Assembly: GCA_050694055.1 (NCBI GenBank)
Contig: JBOGWX010000131.1
Span: 1-64,000, forward strand
Direction: 5' to 3'
DNA: 64,000 bases
Origin: WHSV01 sp050694055
GTDB lineage: Bacteria > Actinomycetota > CADDZG01 > WHSQ01
Shown piece after piece: positions 35,801 through 42,747 of this stretch; within the stretch, counting starts at the first letter, position 1, and every line of letters begins with the position of its first letter. The notes below the pieces were generated by a model that saw nothing but the letters and a program-made list of their open reading frames with translations, had not been told where the DNA came from and searched no databases. The translations under genes and the position numbers were made by a program.

Positions 35801-36382
35801 GGCGACGCCCAACAGCCGGTCCCGCAACGCTCTGTGCCCGTAGCCACGATGGTCGAAGACCTCGACGCGGAAGCCCTCGCCGAGCTCGGAGCGCAGCCGC
35901 TGGGCCACGGCGATGGCCTCGTTGACCCGGCCGGATGCCGCGAGCCGGGCGACGTGGCCCCGTTCGCAGCCCGAGAGCACGAACAGCCCTTCGGCTCGCT
36001 CGATCAGATCGTCGTAGGTGATCCGGGGCTTCGACCTTTCGTTGGTCAGGTGGCCCTTCGAGATGAGCCGGCAGAGGTTCCCGTAACCCCGCGCGTTGCG
36101 AGCGATGGCGGTGACGTGATGGAGGTGGTCGTCCGGCCGGGCCTTGCGGTCGGGAGCGGGTTGCTCCGGCGCGATCGTTAACTCGGCTCCGTAGATCGGT
36201 TTGACGCCGGCCTCTCTTGCGGCCCGGGTGAAGCGCACGGCCCCCAGCAGGGAGTCGTGATCCGTGAGCGCAACCGCCTCGTAGCCCTGGAGCGCCGCGC
36301 GCCGCGGCAACTCCTCGACCGCCATCGCCCCGTCGAGCAACGACCAATTCGAATGACAGTGAAGCTGAACGAAGCCGCTCAT
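32840..36382 (-). CDS. dnaE2: Error-prone DNA polymerase DnaE2 (ImuC-like)
   Basis: C-family polymerase of the SOS mutasome. The 1180-residue protein starts with a PHP domain (LHCHSNWSLLDGAMAVEELP), has the palm motif LPDIDVDVESHRREEV with the catalytic Asp pair, VKLDVLGVRMLSSIAHT, helix-hairpin-helix motifs (MSLSEIKGISSAEVDALL) and a C-terminal OB fold ending KLWHSSGGSAGH, typical of DnaE2. It is about 100 residues longer than usual, partly because of an in-frame AGSAGPQ repeat array near residues 836-875. It lies downstream of DUF6504 in a unit headed by an SOS box. No imuA or imuB was seen; dinB is close. DnaE1 is the alternative, but the C-terminus and context favour DnaE2. Confidence 0.88.
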   Translation of the reverse strand: MSGFVQLHCHSNWSLLDGAMAVEELPRRAALQGYEAVALTDHDSLLGAVRFTRAAREAGVKPIYGAELTIAPEQPAPDRKARPDDHLHHVTAIARNARGYGNLCRLISKGHLTNERSKPRITYDDLIERAEGLFVLSGCERGHVARLAASGRVNEAIAVAQRLRSELGEGFRVEVFDHRGYGHRALRDRLLGVAKNSGVPAVATNDVHYASPRGAATHEVLHAIKHIVPLSRTQALRATSEFYLKDPEEMRDLFFDASEAVDESVRIAEECDFELDLGNYHFPNLPGRGGRENDQSPTSYLTRRCYEGARRRFDRLTAEVTDRLTHELQMIFTMGFASFFLLVADIVDHVRTNLGIRCACRGSAAGSLVCFVLGISDVDPVRYDLLFERFMNTRREELPDIDVDVESHRREEVLTYIAETYGAEQTAICCMVDTFRARMAIREVGKALGIAPAEIDLVAKAFPRIRARDIPRAIAGLPELRHSNLRAGQLEQLFELCFAIDGFPRHLALHPSGVILSSPDLGDRVPMQESFGGFTMLQADKDDVEDLGLVKLDVLGVRMLSSIAHTRDQIVRTRGRSVDLDAIPRDDRPTFELIASSRTLGCFQIESPGQRELLARFQPARFEDLIVDISLFRPGPVKSDMVSPFLDRRHGFADVVYPHDSLASILEETNGVIVYHEQVIRVIAAVTGCSLDDADYIRRHLDSDRPSLPDDPNSRPARKGLDGPRSGVSDENEVGRWFIDRAVGNGYSEPQALKLWKEVFSFASFGFCKSHAAAFALPTYVSAYLKTHYTAEFLAGVLTHDPGMYPRRLIVADARHFGIAILPVDVNASHEDYRVERGAGSAGPQTSGAGSAGPQTSGAGSAGPQTSGAGSAGPQARWGIRMSLSEIKGISSAEVDALLDSRRAHPFTSLEDLWRRVDLSRPVLENLVHVGALDSIEPRRTRRELLWRAAELSGEPRPVLGAQLGLVLDEPEPTRKFDELSGYSELEQVTAELEITGIDARRHLMSLYRPLLRELGATPAADLRFMRNDAEAWVAGVKVSTQTPAIRSGQRIIFLTLDDLTGPVDVTLFERRQARCARTVFHSWLLLVRGVVRKRGGASLTHAMDPTNVGVTVVAHEAFDLAELAADHQEGCTLATALGRQRKRQAMTGLAPVAAELNARERGAKPARKLWHSSGGSAGH
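33758..33877 (+). repeat. Four-copy 30-bp tandem repeat inside dnaE2
   Basis: Four copies of a unit with core GCGGTCCGGCCGAGCCCGCC start at 33758, 33788, 33818 and 33848, exactly 30 bases apart. Read on the dnaE2 strand each encodes AGSAGPQTSG. The same core recurs at 36.9, 43.4 and 63.1 kb. The reading frame of dnaE2 is kept. Confidence 0.9.
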
Positions 36383-36417
36383 CGGCCCGGATCGTTCGAG
36401 GTCGCTGCGGATCGGTA

Positions 36418-36460
36418 GTTTCGACCAAAAACGACGCTCAGAGTCGTTAACGGTCGAAAC
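36418..36460. repeat. Long inverted repeat between DUF6504 and dnaE2
   Basis: GTTTCGACC (36418-36426) pairs with GGTCGAAAC (36452-36460), and AACGAC (36430-36435) with GTCGTT (36443-36448); a 3x3 mismatch separates the two stems and the loop has 7 bases. It occupies the 97-base gap between the two coupled genes, ending 36 bases before dnaE2. It could stabilise or attenuate the message, or bind a protein. Confidence 0.6.
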
Positions 36461-36479
36461 CGCGCGGGGGGGTGGCGGC

Positions 36480-36821
36480 TCAGTCCCAGATGCGCGCCAG
36501 GCGCCACCCCCCTCGGACGCGGTCGCGATAGACGTCGTAGACCGCTCCGGCGGTGACGAGGAAACCGTCGGCGTCGACCTCGCCCGAACTCGATACTCCA
36601 GAGGGCCTCGCCAGCACGCGGAAGAACTCTCGGTCGGTGACCTCGGCGCTCGCCCACCACTGCCCCGCCTCGCGCCAGGACCCGAGCCGCTGATCGATCT
36701 CGTAGCGTTGGCCGCGCCAGGCGAACGCGATCGGCGCATCGTCTACGATCGGATCCGCCGTCACTTCGATCTGTTCGTCGTACCTCTTCGTCACCCAAGC
36801 GACCACCGTCAGAGTCGTCAT
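36480..36821 (-). CDS. DUF6504 family protein (mutasome-associated)
   Basis: A 113-residue protein with VTKRYDEQIEVTADPIVDDA, PIAFAWRGQRYEIDQRLGSW and WWASAEVTDREFFRVLARPS, then VYDVYRDRVRGGWRLARIWD. This matches the DUF6504 family found next to dnaE2 or imuB in Actinobacteria; its function is unknown but the linkage suggests a part in translesion synthesis. It is the first gene downstream of the SOS promoter, 97 bases before dnaE2. ATG 36821 starts the conserved region. Confidence 0.8.
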   Translation of the reverse strand: MTTLTVVAWVTKRYDEQIEVTADPIVDDAPIAFAWRGQRYEIDQRLGSWREAGQWWASAEVTDREFFRVLARPSGVSSSGEVDADGFLVTAGAVYDVYRDRVRGGWRLARIWD

Positions 36822-36848
36822 CGATTCAGTTCTGCGTTGCCCGGACGC

Positions 36849-36892
36849 AAAAGGGCCCGGGAGGACTCCCGCCCCGCGAGTCCATCGGGCCC
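36849..36892 (-). terminator. Terminator-like hairpin in the DUF6504/dnaE2 leader
   Basis: On the minus strand GGGCCCG and GGACTC pair with GAGTCC and CGGGCCC across a 9-base loop and small internal loop, and TTTT follows directly (complement of 36849-36852). It lies after the SOS promoter and ends 27 bases before the DUF6504 ATG, so it would stop or attenuate SOS transcripts before the genes. Confidence 0.6.
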
Positions 36893-36900
36893 CGTCTAGG

Positions 36901-36956
36901 CTGCGGTCCGGCCGAGGCCGCCCCGTCTAGGCTGCGGTCCGGCCGAGGCCGCCCCG
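36901..36956 (+). repeat. Two-copy GC-rich repeat in the DUF6504 leader
   Basis: Two copies of a variant unit (GCGGTCCGGCCGAGGCCGCC core) start at 36901 and 36932, 31 bases apart. Same family and orientation as the arrays in dnaE2 and at 43.4 and 63.1 kb; here non-coding. Confidence 0.8.
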
Positions 36957-36986
36957 TCTTTCTTTTGGCAGGTCCGATACGAGGGG

Positions 36987-37015
36987 GCCGGACGGGGCCG
37001 GGGAGCCCGTCCGGC
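36987..37015. repeat. Perfect 10-bp hairpin in the DUF6504 leader
   Basis: GCCGGACGGG (36987-36996) and CCCGTCCGGC (37006-37015) form a perfect stem with a 9-base loop. It is transcribed if the SOS promoter at 37.07 kb is active. No T-run follows on either strand. Confidence 0.65.
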
Positions 37016-37045
37016 AGGCCGGGGGAACGGCCGCAACCACCTCGA

Positions 37046-37065
37046 TATCGAACGTATGTTCGATA
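37046..37065. promoter_or_regulatory. LexA/SOS box
   Basis: TATCGAACGTATGTTCGATA has perfect 8-base arms (TATCGAAC/GTTCGATA) around four bases and fits the Gram-positive/actinobacterial LexA operator CGAAC-N4-GTTCG. It overlaps the -10 box of the minus-strand promoter, so LexA would block transcription toward DUF6504 and dnaE2. Within the 319-base gene-free stretch 36822-37140 this is the clearest regulatory site. Confidence 0.88.
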
Positions 37066-37092
37066 CTAGAGAAGAACCGATCGGGCAGTCAA
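37063..37092 (-). promoter_or_regulatory. SOS-controlled promoter for the DUF6504-dnaE2 unit
   Basis: On the minus strand TTGACT (37087-37092), an 18-base spacer and TAGTAT (37063-37068). The -10 box overlaps the LexA box by three bases. Predicted transcription starts near 37056, giving a leader of about 235 bases. Confidence 0.7.
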
Positions 37093-37140
37093 GACCTAAT
37101 CGGGATTGCAGAGGAAACCCGGCGCTCCCGGCCCCCCCCG

Positions 37141-38025
37141 CTACCAGCTCAGGTCGCGCTCGTACCCCAGCCGAATGAGAACCTCGCCCGCCACTTGCTT
37201 GAAGGCCTCCCTGTGGTCCTCATTGAAGTGATTTCGCCAGTCGCCTATCTGCCCCCTACGGAAGGTCGCCGTGCTCTGGGACCAGTTGCGCCGGGCCATC
37301 CGCTCACTCTCCTCTTTCGAGAGAGGTCGCTCGAGATGCTCGGCCACGGCTCGCACCGCCCTCATGGCCTCCTCTCGGGATCCACCGCCCGGAGAACCAA
37401 CCAGTGCCTCGAAGCGGCACACCAACACGTTGGGGCTCGTGTGCCAGCCAAGGTACTGATCGAAACGCTGCCCTATGGACTCTAGTCCGTTACTGATCTC
37501 GTCGTCGGGAAAACCCGTGATCGAGGCCATCAACCGTTCCTCGGGCGTGAGAAGGATCTCGGTGTAACGCCGGTGAAGCCAGTGTCGCTCGGTACCGCTC
37601 ACGTATAAGGCATGTGACACGGCGACGTCGCGTGGATCTCTGAGTATCAGCAGCGAGGAAAAGCCTCGCTGTTCCAGCATCAGTTCCACGTCCTGGCGGT
37701 AAGGGAAATGAGCCGTCATGAACTGTCCGTTACGGACTTTCTCCAAAACGCGACCGAATGCATCGAGGTCAATCGCAGGGACATGCTCCGGCGGCGATCC
37801 GGGCTCGATCGAAAAGTCACGCAGCGCGTGATGTCTGCCGGAGAACATCATCCTTGGAAGGTTTCTCACGAGCTCCATTAGCAGGTGCGTTCCCGCCTTT
37901 GGCACGCTGTTGAGAAACACTCGCGGCGGCGGGCCCGTCATCGAGCGTGCCCTACCACGGTAGTAGCTCGACGCGACGAGCCGAAGGAGGCGGATGCTCG
38001 CGAGCCGTCTGATGGGAACCGCCAC
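37141..38025 (-). CDS. Sulfotransferase family protein
   Basis: PAPS-dependent sulfotransferase fold. The 294-residue protein has the 5-phosphosulfate loop LNSVPKAGTHLLMELVRNLP, the 3-phosphate motif LLILRDPRDVAVSHALYVSG, and the C-terminal TATFRRGQIGDWRNHFNEDH typical of sulfotransferase domain 1. The acceptor is unknown. By eye its base composition is less GC-rich than its neighbours, and no related gene lies nearby, so it may be acquired. No signal peptide is evident. Confidence 0.88.
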   Translation of the reverse strand: MAVPIRRLASIRLLRLVASSYYRGRARSMTGPPPRVFLNSVPKAGTHLLMELVRNLPRMMFSGRHHALRDFSIEPGSPPEHVPAIDLDAFGRVLEKVRNGQFMTAHFPYRQDVELMLEQRGFSSLLILRDPRDVAVSHALYVSGTERHWLHRRYTEILLTPEERLMASITGFPDDEISNGLESIGQRFDQYLGWHTSPNVLVCRFEALVGSPGGGSREEAMRAVRAVAEHLERPLSKEESERMARRNWSQSTATFRRGQIGDWRNHFNEDHREAFKQVAGEVLIRLGYERDLSW

Positions 38026-38177
38026 GCCTTCAACACCACCCAGGGGATCTCGCAGGTCGGTTCCCGCAAGATCCTAGCGGTTGCAAAGCTCCCCTACTCC
38101 GGCATACGAGGAGATCCTGCGCCCGACGGGGGCGACGAATCTGGCCGGCGCGCACGCAGCGGCGCGCGCCAACCCCA

Positions 38178-39333
38178 CTACCTGAGCAACTCTAGATACT
38201 TGGCGCCGGCCCCCGTGTTGTAGAGCACGACCGGCTCCCTCAGGGCCCCGGTGCGCGCCAGGCGGGCGGCCGCAACCAGCGTTGCCGCTCCCTCCGGGCA
38301 GGCGAAGATCCCCTCGGTCGAGGCGAGGTCGCCGATGGACGTGCGAATCTCTTCCTCACTCGCCGCCAGCATCGAACCGCCCGAAGCCCGGACCTCCTCG
38401 AGCACCAGCCGTCCCTCCGACGGAGCCGGCACCCGCAGGCCGGCCGCGCTGGTCGTGGGTTGCGACTCCCACGGGGCGACCTCGTCGGTGCCCGCCTCGA
38501 ACGCTCGGACGATGGGGGCACAGTCGGCGCTCTGGACCCCGACTAGCGCGGGGGCCGGACCCTCGGCCCAGCCGAGCTTGACGACCTCGCGCGCCGCCTT
38601 GGCCAGGGCGACGGCCGCGACCCCTCCGCCGACGGGCAGCACGACGGTGCCCGGCATAGCCATGGAAGACTCGTCGCCGAGGCGGTCGAAGACCTCGAGC
38701 CACGCGGTCTTCTTCCCGTCTACGCGATAGGGCTCGTTGAAGGTCGTCGCGAGCCAGGCCCCCGTGTCCGCGGCGATCTCCCTGGCGCGCGCCCCGGCGT
38801 CGGCGATCGTCCCGTCGACCAGCACGAGCTCGCCTCCGGCCAGCGACACCTCGGCCCGGTTGAAGCCCGGCGCCCCGCTCGACATGGTGACGGTGATCTC
38901 GACGCCCGCGCGGGCTGCGTACAGCGACCACGCTCCTCCGGCGTTGCCTGCGCTCGGCATGACCACGCGCTTCACGCCGAGTTCGAGCGCGCGCGAGAGC
39001 CCCACGCTCGCCCCCCGGGCCTTGAAGGTCGAGCCGGGCGACGGAGAGTCGTCCTTCACCAGTCTCGCTCCCCAGTCGCTCGGACAGCCGTTCGCAGAAC
39101 AGCAGCGGCGTCTCGACTTCGCCGAGCGACACCGGTGCGCTCTGAAGCGGCAGCACCTCCTCGTAGCGCCACGGACCCGGTGGGCGCGACCTGACCGCCT
39201 CCAGCGACACCGGCCGAGAGAGGTCGTAGCGGGGCAGCAGAGTGCCGCCGCAGGAGCAGCGGTTCTGCAGCGAGAACGCGTCGAGGCTTCGGCCGCAGCG
39301 CGCGCACTCGAGATGAGACAGACGTGAGCTCAT
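38178..39333 (-). pseudogene. Threonine synthase-like PLP enzyme, broken by a one-base frameshift
   Basis: Two reading frames join into one 384-residue threonine-synthase-like protein. The first part (ATG 39333) has an N-terminal zinc ribbon, LECARCGRSLDAFSLQNRCS, and ends at LFCERLSERLG; the second resumes with ARLVKDDSPSPGSTFKARGA, which carries the PLP lysine, and continues through MPSAGNAGGAWSLYAARAG and TVVLPVGGGVAA to the end. One extra C in the run CCCC at 39070-39073 (plus strand) causes the break; dropping it restores the protein. A homopolymer sequencing error is as likely as real decay. The start overlaps the stop of the upstream membrane-protein gene as ATGA. Confidence 0.8.
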
Positions 39334-39701
39334 ACGACGAGGCCCACGACGAACAGGACCCCCCAGACCACTGCTGTTGCGTAGCTGTGGTCGAGGCACA
39401 GGCGCCAGTCGATGGTGCGCCCGCCCCTGGCCTTGAAGAGCGCGACGGGAACCGCGAAGAACGCGGCGAACAGCGCCAGGGGAATCGCCGTGAGGACTAT
39501 CGCCCCGTTACCCGCGCGCGCCAGCGCTCCGGTGACGATCAGGCCGACCAGGAGGAAGCTCTGAAACAGAACCCATGGCATCACCGCGGAGACACGCTCG
39601 GGAACCGGCCGGCGCAGCAGGCGCGTGAAACCCCGCCACACCACGAAAGCGATGCCCCAGTCGATCGCTACCGCTCCGATGACGATCAGCGTGGCTCCCA
39701 C
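39330..39701 (-). CDS. Membrane protein (unknown)
   Basis: Function not recognised. A 123-residue integral membrane protein with about four helices: TLIVIGAVAIDWGIAFVVWR, VLFQSFLLVGLIVTGALARA, AIVLTAIPLALFAAFFAVPV and TAVVWGVLFVVGLVV. It is translationally coupled (ATGA) to the threonine-synthase-like gene and follows the secreted protein gene by 13 bases, so the three probably form one transcript. Confidence 0.7.
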   Translation of the reverse strand: MGATLIVIGAVAIDWGIAFVVWRGFTRLLRRPVPERVSAVMPWVLFQSFLLVGLIVTGALARAGNGAIVLTAIPLALFAAFFAVPVALFKARGGRTIDWRLCLDHSYATAVVWGVLFVVGLVV

Positions 39702-39714
39702 GACGATCCCTTCA

Positions 39715-40329
39715 TCAGCTGAAGTACCACAGCCGCACGCTCACCCACTGGAGCGGGAAGCCGAGCGCGTCCGCCACTCCGAAGTCCTGCTCGGTGCCGA
39801 CCCCCAGCGCGTAAGGGCCCGCCGAATCGTCGTCGGCGCGCACCGCCACCAGGTAGCTTCCGCCGGCCGGCAGCGTGACGGTCGAGCTGGGCTCACCCGG
39901 CTCGGCATAGCTCCAGTAATAGGTCTGCGTGAAGCCCTCGTAGACGCTGGCGGGGGCGGCGGAGGCGGGGATGCGCTCGCAACCTTCGGCCTCGAGCACG
40001 AGGCCGTGGCAGTCGTCCGTCAGGCCGGGACCGGCGAGCAGCACCTCCGGGCGAAAGTCTCGCAGGTCGTCCGTCTTGGGAACGAGCAGCTCGAAGGCCA
40101 CCTCTTGGCCGGCGCCGCCCTCGAAGCGGTAGTAGTCGACCCCTTCAGGCTCGAGACGGCCGTAAAAGGCCCGAGCACGTCCGACGTCCTCGATCGGCTC
40201 GGCACGATCGGGGCTGTCGATGCCCTCCACGAACAGGGGGTAGTGGGCCGAGGCTGCCACCGCGAGGGCCGCGACGACCGCGCCCACCCACAGCAGCCGG
40301 CGAAGCCGAAAAGGGGAAGGCTCAGACAA
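39715..40329 (-). CDS. Membrane-anchored extracytoplasmic beta-rich protein (unknown)
   Basis: A 204-residue protein with an N-terminal signal anchor (RLLWVGAVVAALAVAASAHY) and an exported domain resembling bacterial pre-peptidase (PPC-like) beta-sandwiches: EPEGVDYYRFEGGAGQEVAF, SSTVTLPAGGSYLVAVRADD and GPYALGVG. Two Cys (DDCHGLVLEAEGCE) could form a disulfide. A C-terminal hydrophobic stretch (FPLQWVSVRLWYFS) may contact the membrane. No enzyme motif is seen. Its start overlaps the end of the DUF59 gene by 8 bases. Confidence 0.65.
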   Translation of the reverse strand: MSEPSPFRLRRLLWVGAVVAALAVAASAHYPLFVEGIDSPDRAEPIEDVGRARAFYGRLEPEGVDYYRFEGGAGQEVAFELLVPKTDDLRDFRPEVLLAGPGLTDDCHGLVLEAEGCERIPASAAPASVYEGFTQTYYWSYAEPGEPSSTVTLPAGGSYLVAVRADDDSAGPYALGVGTEQDFGVADALGFPLQWVSVRLWYFS

Positions 40330-40636
40330 AGCCGAGGGCGGACTTCGCCAGCGGCGTCATCTTCTCGGGAGTCCACGCCGGCGAGAACACCAGCTCGGCG
40401 GTGATCTCGCCGATGCCCTCGATCGGAGCAGCAACCGACTTCATCTGCTCCTCGATCATCGGTCCGATGGGGCAGCCCATGGTCGTCAACGAGAACTCGA
40501 TGTGAACGTCGCCGGATTCGGCGACCTTGATCTCGTAGACGAGGCCGAGGTTGATGATGTCGATCCCCAGCTCGGGGTCGTCGACCGCCTTGAGGGCCTC
40601 GGTGACCTCTTCTTTGATGCGTTCCTGATCGCTCAT
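40322..40636 (-). CDS. MIP18/DUF59 family Fe-S assembly protein (SufT-like)
   Basis: A 104-residue single-domain protein: EALKAVDDPELGIDIINLGL, EFSLTTMGCPIGPMIEEQMK (conserved Cys) and ELVFSPAWTPEKMTPLAKSA. The family takes part in iron-sulfur protein maturation (SufT, PaaD, MIP18). No suf genes adjoin it here, and it heads a leftward group with the exported protein, membrane protein and threonine synthase. The length and motifs are typical. Confidence 0.88.
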   Translation of the reverse strand: MSDQERIKEEVTEALKAVDDPELGIDIINLGLVYEIKVAESGDVHIEFSLTTMGCPIGPMIEEQMKSVAAPIEGIGEITAELVFSPAWTPEKMTPLAKSALGFV

Positions 40637-40679
40637 ACACCTACCTTAACGACCCATCCCACCTGCGAATTCCGCCGGC

Positions 40680-41528
40680 CTAGAGATCCAAGCCCAGCAG
40701 GCGGGCGGCGTTGCCGAGCAGCACGTTGTGGAGCTTCTCTCCCTCGAGGCCCATCTCGTCGAACTCGTCGAGGATGCGACCCGGGTCGAGCATCGGGTAA
40801 TCGCTCCCCCACACGAAGCGTTCGTTCAGCCGGCCCCTGCAGTCCCGCTTGACCTCGGGCGGGATGTACTTCGGCCGCCAGCCGGAGAGGTCGACCCACA
40901 CGTTGGTCTTGTGCATCGCGCTCGCCAGGACCTCGAGGTGCCACGGATAGCCGAAGTGCGCCATGACGACCGTGAGATCCGGATGGCGCGCCGCCACCAT
41001 GTCCATGAGCATCGGACGTCCGTAGTCGTAGGCGATGCCCGAGCCTCCCGCAACGCCGGCCCCCAGCCCCGTCTGTCCGACGTGCACGACGATCGGGAGA
41101 CGGTGGCGCTCGCACACGTTCCAGATCTCATCCCAGCGCTCCTCGTTGGGATAGAACGCCTGCACCTGCGGGTGGATCTTCAACCCTTTGAGGCCGAGCT
41201 CGGTGACGGCGCGATCGAGCTCCTCGGCCGCGTTCGGCTTGTGAAAGTCGACCGAGGCGAAGCCCACGAACTGCTCGGGAAACTCGGCGCAGATCTCGGC
41301 GACCCGGTCGTTGGTCAAGGCCGGCAGCCCGGTGGCCGTCTCGGCATCCCACGCCAGCAGGACACCGAGAAGGTCCCACTTCTCGTACTCCTCGGCCATC
41401 TCCTCGACCGTGCGCACGCGCACCTCGCTGCGGAAATACTTCGCCGTAACCTCGAGCATTGGCCCGATCGAGCCCTGCAGCCACTCGTGTGTCGATGCGT
41501 GAACGTGAAAGTCGATAGCGCGCGGCAC
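40680..41528 (-). CDS. Amidohydrolase 2 family metal-dependent hydrolase/decarboxylase
   Basis: TIM-barrel enzyme of the ACMSD-like amidohydrolase family. The 282-residue protein has the metal-binding HxH at AIDFHVHASTHEW (residues 8-10), the barrel His in GLKGLKIHPQVQAFYP, HVGQTGLG, VVMAHFGYPWHLEV and the catalytic Asp in ERFVWGSDYPMLDP. These enzymes decarboxylate or hydrolyse aromatic or carboxylic substrates; the substrate is not deducible. The 183-base gap to the alcohol dehydrogenase on its right holds no recognised site. Confidence 0.85.
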   Translation of the reverse strand: MPRAIDFHVHASTHEWLQGSIGPMLEVTAKYFRSEVRVRTVEEMAEEYEKWDLLGVLLAWDAETATGLPALTNDRVAEICAEFPEQFVGFASVDFHKPNAAEELDRAVTELGLKGLKIHPQVQAFYPNEERWDEIWNVCERHRLPIVVHVGQTGLGAGVAGGSGIAYDYGRPMLMDMVAARHPDLTVVMAHFGYPWHLEVLASAMHKTNVWVDLSGWRPKYIPPEVKRDCRGRLNERFVWGSDYPMLDPGRILDEFDEMGLEGEKLHNVLLGNAARLLGLDL

Positions 41529-41711
41529 TACGTCGTCCCCCCTGTTGACGGTTGTCGTGAGGTTGCGGAGGCAGACTAGCTTGCGCGCGGTCCTTCGTCT
41601 TCAGGCACGCGTCGCGATCCGGCAATGGGTTCGCCACGGACCCAAAGCCGGCGGCAATTGAGAAGACGGACACTGAGCCGGCTTACGTTCGGCCTCGGCG
41701 ATGGCCGGATG

Positions 41712-42747
41712 CTAGGGAACCAGAATTCCTCGCCCCTGTAACCGGCCCTCATCGAGGTCCGCCATCGCGTCGTTGATCGCGTCCATCGGATAGGTGCTGG
41801 TGTGCAGCGTGACCCGTCCCTGAGCGGCGAGCGTCATCAGCTCGGCGAGCTCGTTGTAGGTGCCGACGAGATTCCCGATCACGTTTATCTCACGGAAGAT
41901 GATCGTGTGCGTCAGCACGTCCAGCGAGCCACCGTAGCCGACGACGTAGTAGCTGCCCGCGTTGCGCACCATCTCCGGAGCGCGTTTCTCGACGCCCCTC
42001 TCCGCGACGAAGTCGATGACGGCCTCGGCTCCCGCACCGTCCGTCATGTCCTTCACGACGTCGACCTCGGCGCCGTCCGCGAGCACCCCGTGATCGGCTC
42101 CGATCCTCTCGGCAAGCTTCAGCGCCGGCTCGGAGGTATCCACGACGATGATCTCCGCGGGCGTGAGCGCCTTCAGGCACTGGATCGCGATGTGGCCGAG
42201 ACCCCCGGCACCGATTACGACCGCCTTGGTCCCTGGATAGAGAAGGGCGGCCGCTTTCTTGACCGCGTGATAGGCGGTGAGCCCCGCGTCCGAGAGGGCC
42301 GCGACGTCCTTGGGCTCGAGGCCCGCATCGAGCTTGATGAGATTGCGCGCGCCGGTCCTCATGAAGTCCGCGAAGCCGCCATCGACCACCAGGCCGGGGA
42401 AGGCCCCGTCGGCGCAGTGCATGTCGTCGCCCGCCCGGCACGCGCGGCACAGCCCGCAGGTGACGAGGGGGTGAAGGATGACTGTGTCCCCCACCTCGAA
42501 GCTGTCCACGGCCGATCCGGTTTCATGGACCCACCCCGCGTTCTCGTGGCCGAGCGTGTAGGGAAGCCTCAGCCCCGCCCCCTGCTGTACTTCTTTCCAG
42601 TCACCGTCACGGATATGGATGTCGGTGCGGCACAAGCCGGCCGCCCCGATCTTCACGATGACTGTCGTGGGGGCCGGCGATGGCGGGTTCGTCGACCTGG
42701 TCGATGCGCAGGTCCGTGTCGTAGTCGTGCAGCCGTGCCGCTTTCAT
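41712..42747 (-). pseudogene. Zinc-dependent alcohol dehydrogenase (propane-cluster type), one-base frameshift near the N-terminus
   Basis: Reconstructs to 344 residues. The first 26 codons from ATG 42747 (strong GAAGGAGG site) read MKAARLHDYDTDLRIDQVDE; the frame then shifts and continues TTVIVKIGAAGLCRTDIHIR. One extra base in the run GGGGG at 42669-42673 (plus strand) explains this. The body has the catalytic-zinc Cys in GLCRTDIH, GHENAGWVHETGSAV, four structural-zinc Cys in CGLCRACRAGDDMHC, and the NAD fold VVIGAGGLGHIAIQCLKA. It resembles the alcohol dehydrogenase of actinobacterial propane-monooxygenase clusters. It is coupled by ATGA to the DUF59-type gene upstream. The indel may be an assembly error. 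Confidence 0.82.

Noticed and set aside
36822..37140. tRNA or known small RNA in the structured leader
   Set aside because: No cloverleaf, CCA end or known family motifs could be traced; kept only as a leader/attenuator hypothesis.
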